In this document: positions 28,633-38,160 of the stretch, piece after piece | Position numbering within the stretch: position 1 is the first letter of the stretch | How the letters are laid out: every line of letters starts with the position of its first letter | DNA from: Rhodococcus sp. ARC_M5 | Lineage (GTDB): Bacteria; Actinomycetota; Actinomycetes; Mycobacteriales; Mycobacteriaceae | Direction: 5' to 3' | Length of the DNA stretch: 64,000 nucleotides | NCBI RefSeq assembly: GCF_022810405.1 | Contig: NZ_JALGQE010000006.1 | Coordinates: 62,001-126,000 of the forward strand | Made by a program: the position numbers and the translations under genes | Notes under the pieces: generated by a model | Seen by the model: the letters and a program-made list of their open reading frames with translations, nothing else | Database searches by the model: none | What the model was told of the DNA's origin: nothing

Positions 28633-29661
28633 ATGCGATGGGCCGGTCAGACTCTCGACGCCGCGGACGACGGGGCGTTACCGGGGCTGGAGCGGTCGGG
28701 GCTGGTCCGCAGCGTGCAGACGCCCGAGTTCGAGGGCATCACCTTCCACGAGGTGCTGTGCAAAAGTGCCTTGAACGAGGTTCCGGGCGAGTCGCAGGTT
28801 CCGTTCTCGTGGACCGTCAACCCGATGCGGGGGTGCTCGCATGCGTGTCGATACTGCTTCGCGCGCCCGACGCACGAATATCTGGATCTGGACTCCGGCA
28901 ACGATTTCGATTCGCAGATTGTCGTCAAGACGAATGTCGCGGCAGTGTTGCGTAAGGAGCTTGCGCGTCGTTCGTGGAAGCGGGAGCCGGTGGCGCTCGG
29001 CACCAACACCGACCCCTATCAGCGCGCCGAGGGTCGATATCGGTTGATGCCCGGCATCATTCGCGCATTGACCGAATCCGGGACGCCGTTCTCGATTCTC
29101 ACCAAGGGCACACTGCTGCGGCGCGATTTACCGTTGCTGACATTGGCCGCGCGGCAGGTGGACGTGCATGTGAGCATCAGCCTCGCGATTCACGACGCCG
29201 ACCTGCAGAAGCAGCTAGAGCCCGGAACACCGAGTCCGCGAGCGAGATTGGATCTCGTTCGAGCTGTCCGCGACGCGGGCCTCGAGTGCGGCGTTCTGGT
29301 GGCACCGGTCATCCCGTTTCTCACCGACGGGGCCAAGCAACTGGACGGCCTCATCGGTGCCTTGGCCGAGGCGGGTGCGACCACCGTGACGGCGCTGCCG
29401 ATGCATCTGCGTTCGAGCACCAAGGACTGGTACATGAGTTGGCTGGTGAAAGAACACCCTGCCTTGGTACGTAGATATCGACAGCTCTACGGGCACGGCG
29501 CGTACGTGACACCGGAATACAAGCAGTGGCTGAAAGCGAGAATCGACCCGCTGCTCGACACCTACGGGTTCGCCGCAGAGCAGACCCGCTCGCTGCCCGC
29601 GAACGAGCCCGCCGAACCCCGAGAACTGGTGACCTCAGGTCCGGCTCTCACCTTGTTCTGA
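28633..29661 (+). CDS. Radical SAM protein, Rv2578c family, SOS-regulated
   Basis: A 342-residue radical SAM enzyme. The cluster-binding CX3CX2C motif is MRGCSHACRYCFARP (Cys68, Cys72, Cys75), followed by VALGTNTDPYQ and ILTKGTLLRRD, as in relatives of spore photoproduct lyase. It should form a 4Fe-4S cluster and cleave S-adenosylmethionine to start a radical reaction; the substrate is unknown, but LexA control suggests damaged DNA or a damage response. ATG 28633 (MRWAGQT) is chosen over GTG 28627 because it matches the N-terminus of the mycobacterial homologue as I recall it. No Shine-Dalgarno is visible, consistent with a leaderless mRNA. Confidence 0.88.
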   Translation: MRWAGQTLDAADDGALPGLERSGLVRSVQTPEFEGITFHEVLCKSALNEVPGESQVPFSWTVNPMRGCSHACRYCFARPTHEYLDLDSGNDFDSQIVVKTNVAAVLRKELARRSWKREPVALGTNTDPYQRAEGRYRLMPGIIRALTESGTPFSILTKGTLLRRDLPLLTLAARQVDVHVSISLAIHDADLQKQLEPGTPSPRARLDLVRAVRDAGLECGVLVAPVIPFLTDGAKQLDGLIGALAEAGATTVTALPMHLRSSTKDWYMSWLVKEHPALVRRYRQLYGHGAYVTPEYKQWLKARIDPLLDTYGFAAEQTRSLPANEPAEPRELVTSGPALTLF

Positions 29662-29672
29662 CCGGCATCGGT

Positions 29673-30596
29673 TCAGGGATTGTCGAGGTCGCGTGCCGAG
29701 AACGTGTCGCAGGCCGCCACCTGTCCGGTCTCGTAGCCCGCGGTGAACCAGGCCTGTCGCTGCGCAGACGAGCCGTGCGTCCAGCCCTCGGGGTTGACGC
29801 TGCCCGTGGATGCCTGCTGAATGCGATCGTCGCCCACCGACGATGCCGCCGACAGGGCGTCGTCGATGTCGGTCGCGGTCAGCGGCTCGAGGAACGGAAC
29901 CCCGGTGTCCGGATCGATCGTGTCGGCTGCGTAATGCGCCCAGATTCCCGCGTAGCAGTCGGCCTGCAACTCCACCTTGACGCCACCGGACTCGGGTCCC
30001 TGCGGATCGGCCTGCGCGCGGCCGATGTCACCCAGCTGGTTCTGCAGGTGGTGGCCGAACTCGTGCGCTACTACGTACTCCTGCGCCAATGGGCCGCTGC
30101 TGGAGCCGAACTGGTCGACGAGAACCTGGAAGAAGCTCGTGTCGAAGTAGGCGGTGGAATCGGCCGGGCAGTAGAAGGGCCCGACGGCGCTGGTGGCGTT
30201 GCCGCAGCCGGTGTTCGTTGCTCCCGAGAACAACCGCACTTCAGGCTGAACGTAGGCGACGCCGGTCTGCGCTTGCAGCTGAGCTTCCCAGACGGTGTCC
30301 AGACTCGACACCGTGAATCCGATACGGCAGTCGATCTGGCTGTTCGCCTCCGCCTCGGTCTCGCAGCCCTCTAGGGTCCCCGCGGTGCCGGAGTCGACCT
30401 GCCCTGCAGAGCTGTCGCCGCCACTGATCTGATTGAGAATCGAGCCGGGATCTCCGCCGAAGAGCAGTGCGATGACGATGATGATCAGGCCGCCTGCACC
30501 ACCGCCGATGGCCAGTTTGCCACCGCGTCCGCCGCCCCCGCTGCCGCCGACGGAGACTCGGCCCCGCTCCATCCGAGAACCTTCTCTGAAGGTCAT
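29673..30596 (-). CDS. Neutral zinc metallopeptidase (YpfJ/KPN_02809 family), membrane-anchored
   Basis: A 307-residue protein. A Gly/Arg-rich cytosolic start ([12 protein letters not shown]) precedes a single transmembrane helix at about 32-48. The extracytoplasmic domain carries the zinc motif HEFGHH (His178, Glu179, His182), with the downstream [13 protein letters not shown] segment that completes the family active site. Four spaced cysteines suggest disulfides outside the cell. The frame is open to 30704, but ATG 30596 has GGAGAGG properly placed and removes a non-conserved extension. The same layout and neighbourhood occur at M. tuberculosis Rv2575. The substrate is unknown. Confidence 0.88.
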   Translation of the reverse strand: MTFREGSRMERGRVSVGGSGGGGRGGKLAIGGGAGGLIIIVIALLFGGDPGSILNQISGGDSSAGQVDSGTAGTLEGCETEAEANSQIDCRIGFTVSSLDTVWEAQLQAQTGVAYVQPEVRLFSGATNTGCGNATSAVGPFYCPADSTAYFDTSFFQVLVDQFGSSSGPLAQEYVVAHEFGHHLQNQLGDIGRAQADPQGPESGGVKVELQADCYAGIWAHYAADTIDPDTGVPFLEPLTATDIDDALSAASSVGDDRIQQASTGSVNPEGWTHGSSAQRQAWFTAGYETGQVAACDTFSARDLDNP

Positions 30597-30694
30597 GCCC
30601 GAGTTCCTCTCCGCCGAGCTCCCACCTGTGGCGAGAACGCACATCGCTGCTGTCGGCCATAGCTTCGCATGCCGCGTCGCGATCTCGTTTCCTT

Positions 30695-30718
30695 CTACGG
30701 TCATGTGCTCCGTAGGAT
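30695..30718 (+). promoter_or_regulatory. Candidate aspS promoter region with inverted repeat
   Basis: CTACGG and CCGTAG are 6-bp inverted arms separated by 9 bp (30695-30715), and the second arm overlaps a TAGGAT -10-like box at 30713-30718. The box lies about 48 nt before the aspS start. The repeat could be an operator or chance. Confidence 0.3.
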
Positions 30719-30765
30719 CGGTGAGCGAAGAACACGATCAGCGGATTTTTCTCGAAAGGACACCC

Positions 30766-32550
30766 GTGCTGCGCACCCACCTCGCCGGCTCATTACGCCC
30801 CGAGCACGTCGACCGAACCGTGACGCTGACGGGATGGGTGGCCCGTCGACGCGATCACGGCGGCGTCATCTTCATCGATCTGCGCGACGCGTCCGGTGTG
30901 TCCCAGGTCGTCTTCCGCGAGGGTGCTGCTCTCGAGCAGGCTCATCGCCTGCGCGCCGAATACGTCGTGAAGGTGACCGGCAAGGTCGAGGGGCGCCCCG
31001 AGGGCAACGCCAACTACGAGATTCCGACCGGTGCGATCGAGGTCGAGGCCTCCGAGATCGAGGTCCTGTCCGAGGCCGCGCCCCTGCCGTTCCAGCTCGA
31101 CGACCAGCCGGGCGAGGAAGCGCGTCTGAAGTACCGCTACCTCGATCTTCGTCGCGAGGGCCCGGGGCAGGCCATTCGCCTGCGCTCGCACGTCAACGCG
31201 GCCGCCCGGTCGGTGCTCGCGCACCACGAATTCGTCGAGGTCGAAACTCCGACCCTGACGCGATCCACCCCCGAGGGAGCCCGCGACTTCCTGGTACCGG
31301 CGAGATTGCAGCCCGGTAGCTTCTACGCTCTGCCGCAGAGCCCGCAGCTGTTCAAGCAGCTGCTGATGGTCGGCGGTATCGAGCGCTACTACCAGATTGC
31401 CCGGTGCTACCGAGACGAGGATTTCCGCGCCGACCGTCAGCCGGAGTTCACCCAGCTCGACGTCGAGATGAGCTTCGTCACCCAGGACGACGTCATCCTG
31501 CTGGCCGAGGAGATTCTGGCGTCGCTGTGGAAGCTCGTCGGCCACCACTTCACGGCGCCGATTCCACGGATCACCTACGCCGAGGCGATGCGTCGCTACG
31601 GTTCCGACAAGCCCGATCTCCGCTTCGACATCGAATTGGTCGAATGCACGGACTTCTTCTCCGAGACCACGTTCCGTGTGTTCCAGGCCCCGTACGTCGG
31701 TGCGGTCGTGATGCCCGGTGGTGCATCGCAGCCCCGCAAGCAGTTGGACCGGTGGCAGGAGTTCGCCAAGCAGCGCGGCCACAAGGGTCTCGCGTACGTT
31801 CTCGTCGGTGAGGACGGCACGTTGGGTGGCCCGGTTGCCAAGAACCTGACCGACGCCGAGCGCGACGGCCTCGCCGCCCACGTCGGTGCGAACAACGGCG
31901 ATGCGATCTTCTTCTCCGCGGGCCCGATCAAGGCATCACGTGGATTGCTCGGTGCCGTGCGCGGCGAGATCGCCCGCAAGCTCGACCTGATCGACCCGAA
32001 GGCTTGGGCGTTCGTGTGGGTCGTCGACGCTCCGCTGTTCGAGCCCACGTCCGACGCCACGGCCAGTGGTGACGTAGCCGTCGGATCCGGAGCGTGGACT
32101 GCAGTGCACCATGCCTTCACATCGCCGAAGCCGGAGTCGATGGAAACCTTCGACACCGACCCCGGATCTGCTCTGGCCTACGCCTACGACATCGTCTGCA
32201 ATGGCAACGAGATCGGCGGCGGCAGTATTCGTATCCACCGCAAGGACATTCAGGAACGGGTCTTCGCGATCATGGGTATCGGCAAGGAAGAAGCTCAGGA
32301 GAAGTTCGGCTTCCTCCTCGACGCCTTCTCCTACGGCGCACCGCCGCACGGCGGCATCGCGTTCGGCTGGGATCGCATCACTGCGCTGCTCGCCGGAGTC
32401 GATTCCATCCGTGAGGTCATCGCGTTCCCCAAGTCCGGCGGTGGAATCGACCCGTTGACCGACGCGCCCGCACCGATCACGCCGCAGCAGCGTAAGGAAT
32501 CGGGCGTCGACTTCAAGCCGGAGAAGAAGGAAGAACCGGCCGAGGCCTGA
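30766..32550 (+). CDS. aspS: Aspartate--tRNA ligase (aspartate/asparagine type likely)
   Basis: A 594-residue class IIb synthetase. It has an N-terminal OB anticodon domain ([15 protein letters not shown]), motif 2 [19 protein letters not shown], a GAD insertion domain in the middle, and motif 3 [10 protein letters not shown]. The bacterial-type length and GAD domain fit the actinobacterial enzymes, several of which also charge tRNA-Asn; whether this one does cannot be told by eye. The frame stays open 330 nt upstream, but GTG 30766 with GAAAGGA 5 nt before is the natural start. Confidence 0.95.
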   Translation: MLRTHLAGSLRPEHVDRTVTLTGWVARRRDHGGVIFIDLRDASGVSQVVFREGAALEQAHRLRAEYVVKVTGKVEGRPEGNANYEIPTGAIEVEASEIEVLSEAAPLPFQLDDQPGEEARLKYRYLDLRREGPGQAIRLRSHVNAAARSVLAHHEFVEVETPTLTRSTPEGARDFLVPARLQPGSFYALPQSPQLFKQLLMVGGIERYYQIARCYRDEDFRADRQPEFTQLDVEMSFVTQDDVILLAEEILASLWKLVGHHFTAPIPRITYAEAMRRYGSDKPDLRFDIELVECTDFFSETTFRVFQAPYVGAVVMPGGASQPRKQLDRWQEFAKQRGHKGLAYVLVGEDGTLGGPVAKNLTDAERDGLAAHVGANNGDAIFFSAGPIKASRGLLGAVRGEIARKLDLIDPKAWAFVWVVDAPLFEPTSDATASGDVAVGSGAWTAVHHAFTSPKPESMETFDTDPGSALAYAYDIVCNGNEIGGGSIRIHRKDIQERVFAIMGIGKEEAQEKFGFLLDAFSYGAPPHGGIAFGWDRITALLAGVDSIREVIAFPKSGGGIDPLTDAPAPITPQQRKESGVDFKPEKKEEPAEA

Positions 32551-32564
32551 GCAGGTTCGAAAGA

Positions 32565-32601
32565 GAATGTCCCCGTAACGCTGTGCGTAACGGGGACATT
32601 C
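32565..32601. terminator. 12-bp hairpin between aspS and convergent membrane-protein gene
   Basis: GAATGTCCCCGT (32565-32576) pairs perfectly with ACGGGGACATTC (32590-32601). It lies 14 nt after the aspS stop and 16 nt from the stop of the minus-strand gene and can serve both. Confidence 0.85.
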
Positions 32602-32617
32602 GCTTGTTCGGAGCAGA

Positions 32618-33691
32618 TCAGCGCGCGGGGGACAGCGGCCCACCGGTGAGCACGCGGTAGGCGTAGTTGGTGGCGATCACCGAGATCGGGATGGTGACGA
32701 GCAGACCGAGTCCGCACAGCAGAACACCGACGATGTTGATTGCGGCCAACAGAAGCAGAAGCAGCAACATCGGGCCGAAATTCTTCACCGTGAGGTCGAC
32801 ACTGGACTTGATGGATTCGATCGCCGTCTGGTTGCGATCGATCAGGAACGTCAGCGCGAAGTTGGCCAGGAAGCCGATCACGATCAGAAGGACCGTTCCG
32901 AGGAACGGGACGAAACTCAACATCACGCTGACGACGGTCCAGATCAACGCCAGGACGGCGATCTGCCCGACGTTGGTGAGTTGAAAGAACCTACCGAACG
33001 ATGGCTTCTGCGGAGCGCCGGTCTCGTCCAGTGCTCCTCGAACGTAGGCGGCGTTGACGAAATACGACGCGAACGTGGCGATGGCCGTCATGACGATGGC
33101 CACCCCGGATGTCGTGGTCGTGAACGTCGTGTCACCGCTGTCGGCTGCCACCATTGCTGCGGTGAACGTCGACGCGAAGATCAGGACGAGACCGATGACG
33201 CTGACCGCCCACACGATGGCCGTGATGCCGACCCACGGGCCTGCGTTGGCCTTGAATTTGTCGAAGCTGTAGCTCAGCGCTGCACCGACGTCGAGACGTC
33301 CGGGATTGTGACCGAGCGGCACGTGCCCGTAGCCCTGGTTGCCGTAGTTACCGTAGTTGCCGGGCGGCGGCGGGTACGCCCCGGGAGGCGGTGGATAGCC
33401 GCCGGGTGCGCCGCCCTGCTGTGGGTAGTTACCGGGCGGGGGTGGGTAGCCACCAGGTGGTGGGTAACCACCGGAAGGTGGATAGCCGCCCTGCGGTGGG
33501 TAGTTGCCCTGTGGTGGATAGTTCCCGCCGGGAGGCGGGTAGCTACCGGGTGGCGGGTAATTTCCGGGCGGGGGTGGGTAATGACCACCCGAGGGTGGCG
33601 GGGTGTTCGCCGGGGGAGTGTTCGGCGTCTCGGGGCGGTCGGGATCGGATCCCTCGCCGGGCCGCGGTCCGTCGTTCGGATTGTCGCTCAC
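32618..33691 (-). CDS. Membrane protein with long Tyr-Pro-Pro-Pro-Gly repeat tail
   Basis: A 357-residue two-part protein. Residues 1-36 are polar and Pro-rich (MSDNPNDGPRPGEG). Residues 38 to about 121 are imperfect YPPPGG/NYPPQG repeats. From about 140 there are five or six hydrophobic segments, several joined by very short loops, resembling DUF-type six-helix membrane proteins. Such Pro/Gly/Tyr tails are common on actinobacterial membrane proteins and may bind partners or phase-separate; their role here is unknown. It shares its N-terminal motif and repeat with the neighbouring RDD protein, though the membrane domains differ. Confidence 0.75.
   Translation of the reverse strand: MSDNPNDGPRPGEGSDPDRPETPNTPPANTPPPSGGHYPPPPGNYPPPGSYPPPGGNYPPQGNYPPQGGYPPSGGYPPPGGYPPPPGNYPQQGGAPGGYPPPPGAYPPPPGNYGNYGNQGYGHVPLGHNPGRLDVGAALSYSFDKFKANAGPWVGITAIVWAVSVIGLVLIFASTFTAAMVAADSGDTTFTTTTSGVAIVMTAIATFASYFVNAAYVRGALDETGAPQKPSFGRFFQLTNVGQIAVLALIWTVVSVMLSFVPFLGTVLLIVIGFLANFALTFLIDRNQTAIESIKSSVDLTVKNFGPMLLLLLLLAAINIVGVLLCGLGLLVTIPISVIATNYAYRVLTGGPLSPAR
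33330..33580 (-). repeat. Coding repeats for YPPPG/NYPPQG tail
   Basis: About a dozen imperfect 12-18 nt units on the minus strand encode Tyr-Pro-Pro-(Pro/Gln)-Gly. Codon use varies between units. A shorter set of the same units occurs in the next gene (about 34290-34356). Confidence 0.8.
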
Positions 33692-33766
33692 GTCGTTCTC
33701 CTGGTCTGTCGTCGGGAGCAGTGTGGGTACTTCAGGGCGCCGAGGCCATGGAACACCCGAACGCAG

Positions 33767-33802
33767 ACGAGCGGGCCTCCTGAATTCAGGAGGTCCGCTC
33801 GT
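33767..33802 (-). terminator. Hairpin terminator downstream of the RDD gene
   Basis: The 16-bp arms 33767-33782 and 33787-33802 pair with one G-T wobble around an AATT centre. It lies 15 nt beyond the stop of the minus-strand RDD gene and before the start of the next minus-strand gene, so the two are probably separate transcription units. Confidence 0.75.
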
Positions 33803-33816
33803 GCGTGGACGGGGTG

Positions 33817-34437
33817 TTACGAGACGCTGATGACCTGGGTTCCGCCGGCGAGCTCGTCGTGCTTGCCCTGCTTGGTGGGGCTCGAATTGATGGTCACGGC
33901 AATGCCGATGTACGCCACGATGAGCAGGACGGTGCCGAGCAGCGGCACGATGTTCAGCAGCAGGAAGGCGTTGCGCTTGGCCGCCTCGGCCTGAGTGGGC
34001 AGTCCGCCTCCTGCGCCGACGGTGCGCAGGCCGAGAGCCTGCTTACCGAATGTCTGGCCGCGGGAGGACTCGAGCAGCGTGAAGTAGGCGAACCCGAGGA
34101 GCGCGGACGCGAGACCGAACAAGAATGACCCGATGAACCCGCTCGGGAGAATCACGTACAGGATGACCTGGACGACCGCCAGAATCAGTCCGTCCACGAA
34201 GCGCGCCGCGAAACGAGACCCGAGGCTGCCGGGCTGCGCGCCGCCGGGCAGCTGCGAGCCCATTCCGAACGCTGCGTTACCGCCGACCGGCGGTGGTGGA
34301 TAGTTGCCAGGGGGTGGATAGCTACCGGGTGGTGGGTAGTTGCCGGGCGGCGGGTATCCGGAGGCTGGATCGGTGGGGTACTGGGGTTGGTTCGGATCGG
34401 AGCCGTACTGCGGTCCGTTGGGTGGATTGTCGCTCAC
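33817..34437 (-). CDS. RDD-domain membrane protein with YPPPG repeats
   Basis: A 206-residue protein. The N-terminus VSDNPPNGPQ plus a YPPPGN repeat (about 28-50) is followed by an RDD domain: SRFAARFVDGLI early, a transmembrane pair, and the signature RGQTFGKQALGLRTV, then a final hydrophobic segment. RDD proteins are small membrane proteins, some linked to sodium/proton exchange, mostly uncharacterised. The frame is open to 34524, but GTG 34437 gives the MSDN-like start seen in the neighbouring gene. It is divergent from the transglutaminase cassette; the 206 bp between should hold both promoters. Confidence 0.8.
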   Translation of the reverse strand: MSDNPPNGPQYGSDPNQPQYPTDPASGYPPPGNYPPPGSYPPPGNYPPPPVGGNAAFGMGSQLPGGAQPGSLGSRFAARFVDGLILAVVQVILYVILPSGFIGSFLFGLASALLGFAYFTLLESSRGQTFGKQALGLRTVGAGGGLPTQAEAAKRNAFLLLNIVPLLGTVLLIVAYIGIAVTINSSPTKQGKHDELAGGTQVISVS

Positions 34438-34595
34438 GAGATTCCCTTTGGTTGCAAAGTGTGGCGTGCGTCGAACGAAGACTCGATTCCCGCTGAGCGA
34501 ACCGCAGCACGAAGTGCGTGTCAAGCACTACACACGTCATCGGGGTGCACGTTTCGGACACGATTCCTCGCCGAGCGCACCGGGCCCCGTCCTAC

Positions 34596-34601
34596 TAGGG
34601 T
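34596..34601 (+). promoter_or_regulatory. Candidate -10 box (TAGGGT) of the transglutaminase cassette
   Basis: TAGGGT fits TAnnnT and lies 43 nt before the chosen GTG 34644. The earlier in-frame GTG 34605 would fall upstream of the expected RNA start, which supports 34644. Confidence 0.4.
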
Positions 34602-34643
34602 TGGGTGTTCTACCCATACCGGGACTATCACGAGGGGCTCGCC

Positions 34644-37600
34644 GTGGGCATCAAGGTTGCACTCGAACACCGCACCAGTTACCAATTCGACCGCACCGTC
34701 AAGATCTTTCCGCACGAAATTCGGTTGCGGCCTGCACCGCACTCGCGTACGCCCGTCGAGGCGTACTCGCTGAAGATCGAACCGGCGGAGCATTTCGTCA
34801 ACTGGCAGCAGGACGTGTTCGGGAACTTCCTCGCTCGGGTCGTCTTCCCCGAGCGCACCGACCACCTGTCGATCACCGTGGGACTCGTCGCGGACATGGC
34901 GTCGATCAACCCCCTCGACTTCTTCGTCGAGGAATGGGCCGAGCACTTCGGCTTCGCCTACGAAGAGCACGACCTGCCCGATCTGGAGCCGTACCTGCGC
35001 CCGGTGGACGAGGGCAAGGCCGGAACCGGACCGGGTCCGGTGGTGTCGGCATGGGTGGAGAAACTGCAGGCCGCCGTCGTCGAACGCGGAGAGTCGTTGC
35101 GCACCATCGACTTTCTCGTGATGGCAAACCAGGCCGTCATGGGGGACGTCGGGTACTCCGTGCGGATGGAACCCGGAGTGCAGACCCCTGACCTGACTCT
35201 GACGTCCGCCGTCGGGTCGTGCCGCGATTCGGCGTGGTTGCTGGTGTCGGTACTGCGTCAGATGGGTCTGGCAGCACGCTTCGTCTCGGGTTACCTGGTC
35301 CAGTTGTCCTCGGACGTCAAGTCGCTCGACGGCCCCTCCGGACCGATGGAGGACTTCACCGATCTCCACGCGTGGACCGAGGTCTATCTACCGGGCGCGG
35401 GCTGGGTCGGGATGGATCCGACCTCGGGGCTGTTCGCCGGCGAAGGCCACATCCCACTGTCGGCGACGCCGCATCCGTCGACCGCCGCCGCCATCTCCGG
35501 TGCGACGAGCAAGTGCAAGGCAGAACTCGACTTCTCCAACACCGTCGTCCGCGTGCACGAGGATCCGCGAACGACGTTGCCGTACACGGCAGAGCAGTGG
35601 GAGTCGATCAAGGCCACCGCCGAGAAGATCGACCAGCGCATGCTCGATCAGGACATTCGGTTGACGGTCGGCGGTGAGCCGACGTTCGTTGCCATCGAGA
35701 ATCAGGAAGCGCCCGAGTGGAACACCACTGCCGATGGACCGCACAAGCGCGAGCGGGCAAGTGTTCTCGCCGAGAAGCTTCGAACCATCTACGCGCCGGA
35801 CGGGCTGGTGCAGCGCAGCCAGGGCAAGTGGTACCCCGGTGAGCCGCTACCGCGGTGGCAGGTGGGATTGTTCTGGCGGACCGACGGCCAGGCCCTGTGG
35901 CACGATTCCGATCTGATCGCAGATCCCTGGTTGGCGGAGGACCTTCGCCCGGAGCCGGTGGGCAACTCGGCGTCGCAACAACTGATCGACCGATTGGTCG
36001 AGGGCTTGGGTCTGCCTGCCTCGCAAGCGCGTCCGGCCTACGAGGACCCGCTCGTCAAGCTGTTGGATCTGGTGCGCCAGCCTTACGGTGACCCACCGGC
36101 CGACGCCGACGATCTCGAACCTGGAGCAGATTCCGCGGACGCGAGAAAACTTCTCCTCGAACGGCTCGACGCCAGTACCGACGAGCCGGCGGCATTCGTG
36201 TTACCGATCTCGCGTACCGAGGACGGTGCCGGCTGGGAGAGCTCGGACTGGAAGTTGCGACGCGGTCGAATAGTGTTGTTGGAGGGCGATTCTCCCGCGG
36301 GCCTACGGTTGCCGCTTCGGGCGATCTCCTGGGACGGCGGGCCGGTCGAGAATCCGGCCGACCCCACCGCGCCCAAACCCCCACTACCCACTCCGCAATT
36401 GACGCAGCAACCGCCGCGTGCGGTGAATCCGGCCGAGTCGCGATACGCGCAGTTGGTGAACGAGACGTCCGGGGTCGGCGGCACCGCCGTCACGGCCCTG
36501 GTTGCCGAAGTCCGCGACGGCGTCCTGCACGTGTTCATGCCGCCGATGGATCGATTGGACGATTTCGTCGACCTCGTCTCGCGCGTCGAACAGGCGGCGT
36601 CGAGCATCGATACACCCGTCGTCATCGAGGGCTACGGTCCGCCGTCGGACCCTCGAATCCAGACACTGACCGTCACACCGGACCCAGGTGTGATCGAGGT
36701 CAACGTGCAACCGACGTCTTCGTGGGCCGAACAGAACGAGTTGATGGAGCGTCTGTACCTGGAAGCTCGCAGGTCCCGGTTGAGTACGGAGGGATTCGAC
36801 AACGACGGCACCACCCGCGGAACCGGCGGGGGCAACCACATCACTCTCGGTGGTGTGACCCCGGTGGATTCGCCCGTGCTGCGCCGACCCGACCTGCTGG
36901 TGTCGTTGTTGACGCACTGGCAGCGCCACCCGTCGCTGTCGTACCTGTTCTCGGGCCGTTTCATCGGTACGACGTCGCAAGCTCCACGTGCCGACGAGGG
37001 TCGAGAGGAATCGCTCTACGAACTCGAAGTGGCGTTCAGCGAGATCGAGCGACTCACCGGGACCGACCGATCGGCGTCGCCCTGGGTCGTCGACAGAGCG
37101 CTGCGGCACTTGCTCACCGACATCACCGGCAACACGCACCGGGCCGAGTTCTGCATCGACAAGCTCTACAGCCCTGACTCCACCCGCGGCCGATTGGGAC
37201 TGCTCGAGCTGCGCGGATTCGAGATGCCGCCGCATCATCAGATGGCCATGGTGCAGTCGCTGCTCGTGCGATCGATGGTCTCGCGGTTCTGGGACACCCC
37301 GCTGAAAGCACCTCTCATCCGGCACGGTGCCAACCTGCACGGTCGCTACATGCTGCCGCATTTCGTCATCAACGACATCGGCCGCGTTGTCGAGGACCTG
37401 CGCGAGCACGGAATCGACTTCGACACCAGTTGGCTCGACCCGTTCACCGAGTTCAGATTTCCCAGGATCGGGACCACGGTGGTCGGTGACGCCGAGATCG
37501 AACTGCGCGGCGCAATCGAACCCTGGAACACCCTCGGCGAGGAATCGACGTCCTCGGGCACCGCACGGTACGTGGACTCGTCGGTGGAGAGGATTCAGGT

Positions 37601-38033
37601 TCAAGTCGCCGGAGCCGATGCGGGTCGCTACATGGTGACGTGCAACGGGGTACCGGTGCCGATGTTGCGCACCGAGCGGCAGGACGTTCAGGTGGCCGGT
37701 GTGCGCTACCGCGCCTGGCAACCGCCGAGCGCTCTGCATCCGACGATCGAGGTGCAGAGTCCACTGCGTTTCGATCTGGTTGAAATGCAGACCGGACGTG
37801 CGGTCGGTGGGTGCTCGTATCACGTAGTGCACCCGGGAGGGCGCTCGTACGAGGGGCCCCCCGTCAATTCGGTGGAAGCCGAGGCACGTCGCAACGGCCG
37901 CTTCGAGGAGGGCGGGTTCACCTCGGGGAAGGTGGACGTAGCAAGATTGCTCGAGATGCACGCTCGCCAGGCGATCGATGTGTCCGCGCCCGGCATGCTC
38001 GACCTGCGCCGGACCGGAGTCATCACGTCCTGA
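34644..38033 (+). CDS. Transglutaminase-like plus DUF2126 protein (Rv2566-like)
   Basis: A 1129-residue multidomain protein. An N-terminal transglutaminase-N beta domain (VALEHRTSYQFDRTVKIFPHEIRLRP) is followed by a transglutaminase-like core whose triad is Cys about 191 (VGSCRDSAW), His about 242 (TDLHAWTEV) and Asp about 257 (GMDPTSG). From about 335 comes DUF2126, opening with DIRLTVGGEPTFVAIE and running to the end with conserved stretches such as LGLLELRGFEMPPHHQMAMVQ. There is no signal peptide. GTG 34644 has GAGGGG upstream. Such proteins travel with circularly permuted ATP-grasp and alpha-E proteins, as they do here. That gene set has been predicted to make or cut isopeptide/peptide bonds; the reaction is unproven. 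Confidence 0.9.
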   Translation: MGIKVALEHRTSYQFDRTVKIFPHEIRLRPAPHSRTPVEAYSLKIEPAEHFVNWQQDVFGNFLARVVFPERTDHLSITVGLVADMASINPLDFFVEEWAEHFGFAYEEHDLPDLEPYLRPVDEGKAGTGPGPVVSAWVEKLQAAVVERGESLRTIDFLVMANQAVMGDVGYSVRMEPGVQTPDLTLTSAVGSCRDSAWLLVSVLRQMGLAARFVSGYLVQLSSDVKSLDGPSGPMEDFTDLHAWTEVYLPGAGWVGMDPTSGLFAGEGHIPLSATPHPSTAAAISGATSKCKAELDFSNTVVRVHEDPRTTLPYTAEQWESIKATAEKIDQRMLDQDIRLTVGGEPTFVAIENQEAPEWNTTADGPHKRERASVLAEKLRTIYAPDGLVQRSQGKWYPGEPLPRWQVGLFWRTDGQALWHDSDLIADPWLAEDLRPEPVGNSASQQLIDRLVEGLGLPASQARPAYEDPLVKLLDLVRQPYGDPPADADDLEPGADSADARKLLLERLDASTDEPAAFVLPISRTEDGAGWESSDWKLRRGRIVLLEGDSPAGLRLPLRAISWDGGPVENPADPTAPKPPLPTPQLTQQPPRAVNPAESRYAQLVNETSGVGGTAVTALVAEVRDGVLHVFMPPMDRLDDFVDLVSRVEQAASSIDTPVVIEGYGPPSDPRIQTLTVTPDPGVIEVNVQPTSSWAEQNELMERLYLEARRSRLSTEGFDNDGTTRGTGGGNHITLGGVTPVDSPVLRRPDLLVSLLTHWQRHPSLSYLFSGRFIGTTSQAPRADEGREESLYELEVAFSEIERLTGTDRSASPWVVDRALRHLLTDITGNTHRAEFCIDKLYSPDSTRGRLGLLELRGFEMPPHHQMAMVQSLLVRSMVSRFWDTPLKAPLIRHGANLHGRYMLPHFVINDIGRVVEDLREHGIDFDTSWLDPFTEFRFPRIGTTVVGDAEIELRGAIEPWNTLGEESTSSGTARYVDSSVERIQVQVAGADAGRYMVTCNGVPVPMLRTERQDVQVAGVRYRAWQPPSALHPTIEVQSPLRFDLVEMQTGRAVGGCSYHVVHPGGRSYEGPPVNSVEAEARRNGRFEEGGFTSGKVDVARLLEMHARQAIDVSAPGMLDLRRTGVITS

Positions 38034-38160
38034 CGCGCGACTGCACAGGAGAACGAGTCGACCGGTAGCGATCTCGGTCCGACGCCTATCGGATGGTTCC
38101 GTTGACAGCGGAACGTTCGGCGGCGGAGCGATATCGACCGACGGAAGGAACAACGGCTCG

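Noticed and set aside
33330-33580. Regular short repeats that could suggest a CRISPR array
   Set aside because: Units are 12-18 nt, contiguous and in frame, encoding YPPPG peptide repeats; there are no unique spacers of constant length and no cas genes.
34459-34480. CGTCGAACGAAGACTCGA resembling half of a LexA box upstream of the transglutaminase cassette
   Set aside because: Only the TCGAAC half is present; the second half does not match GTTCGA.
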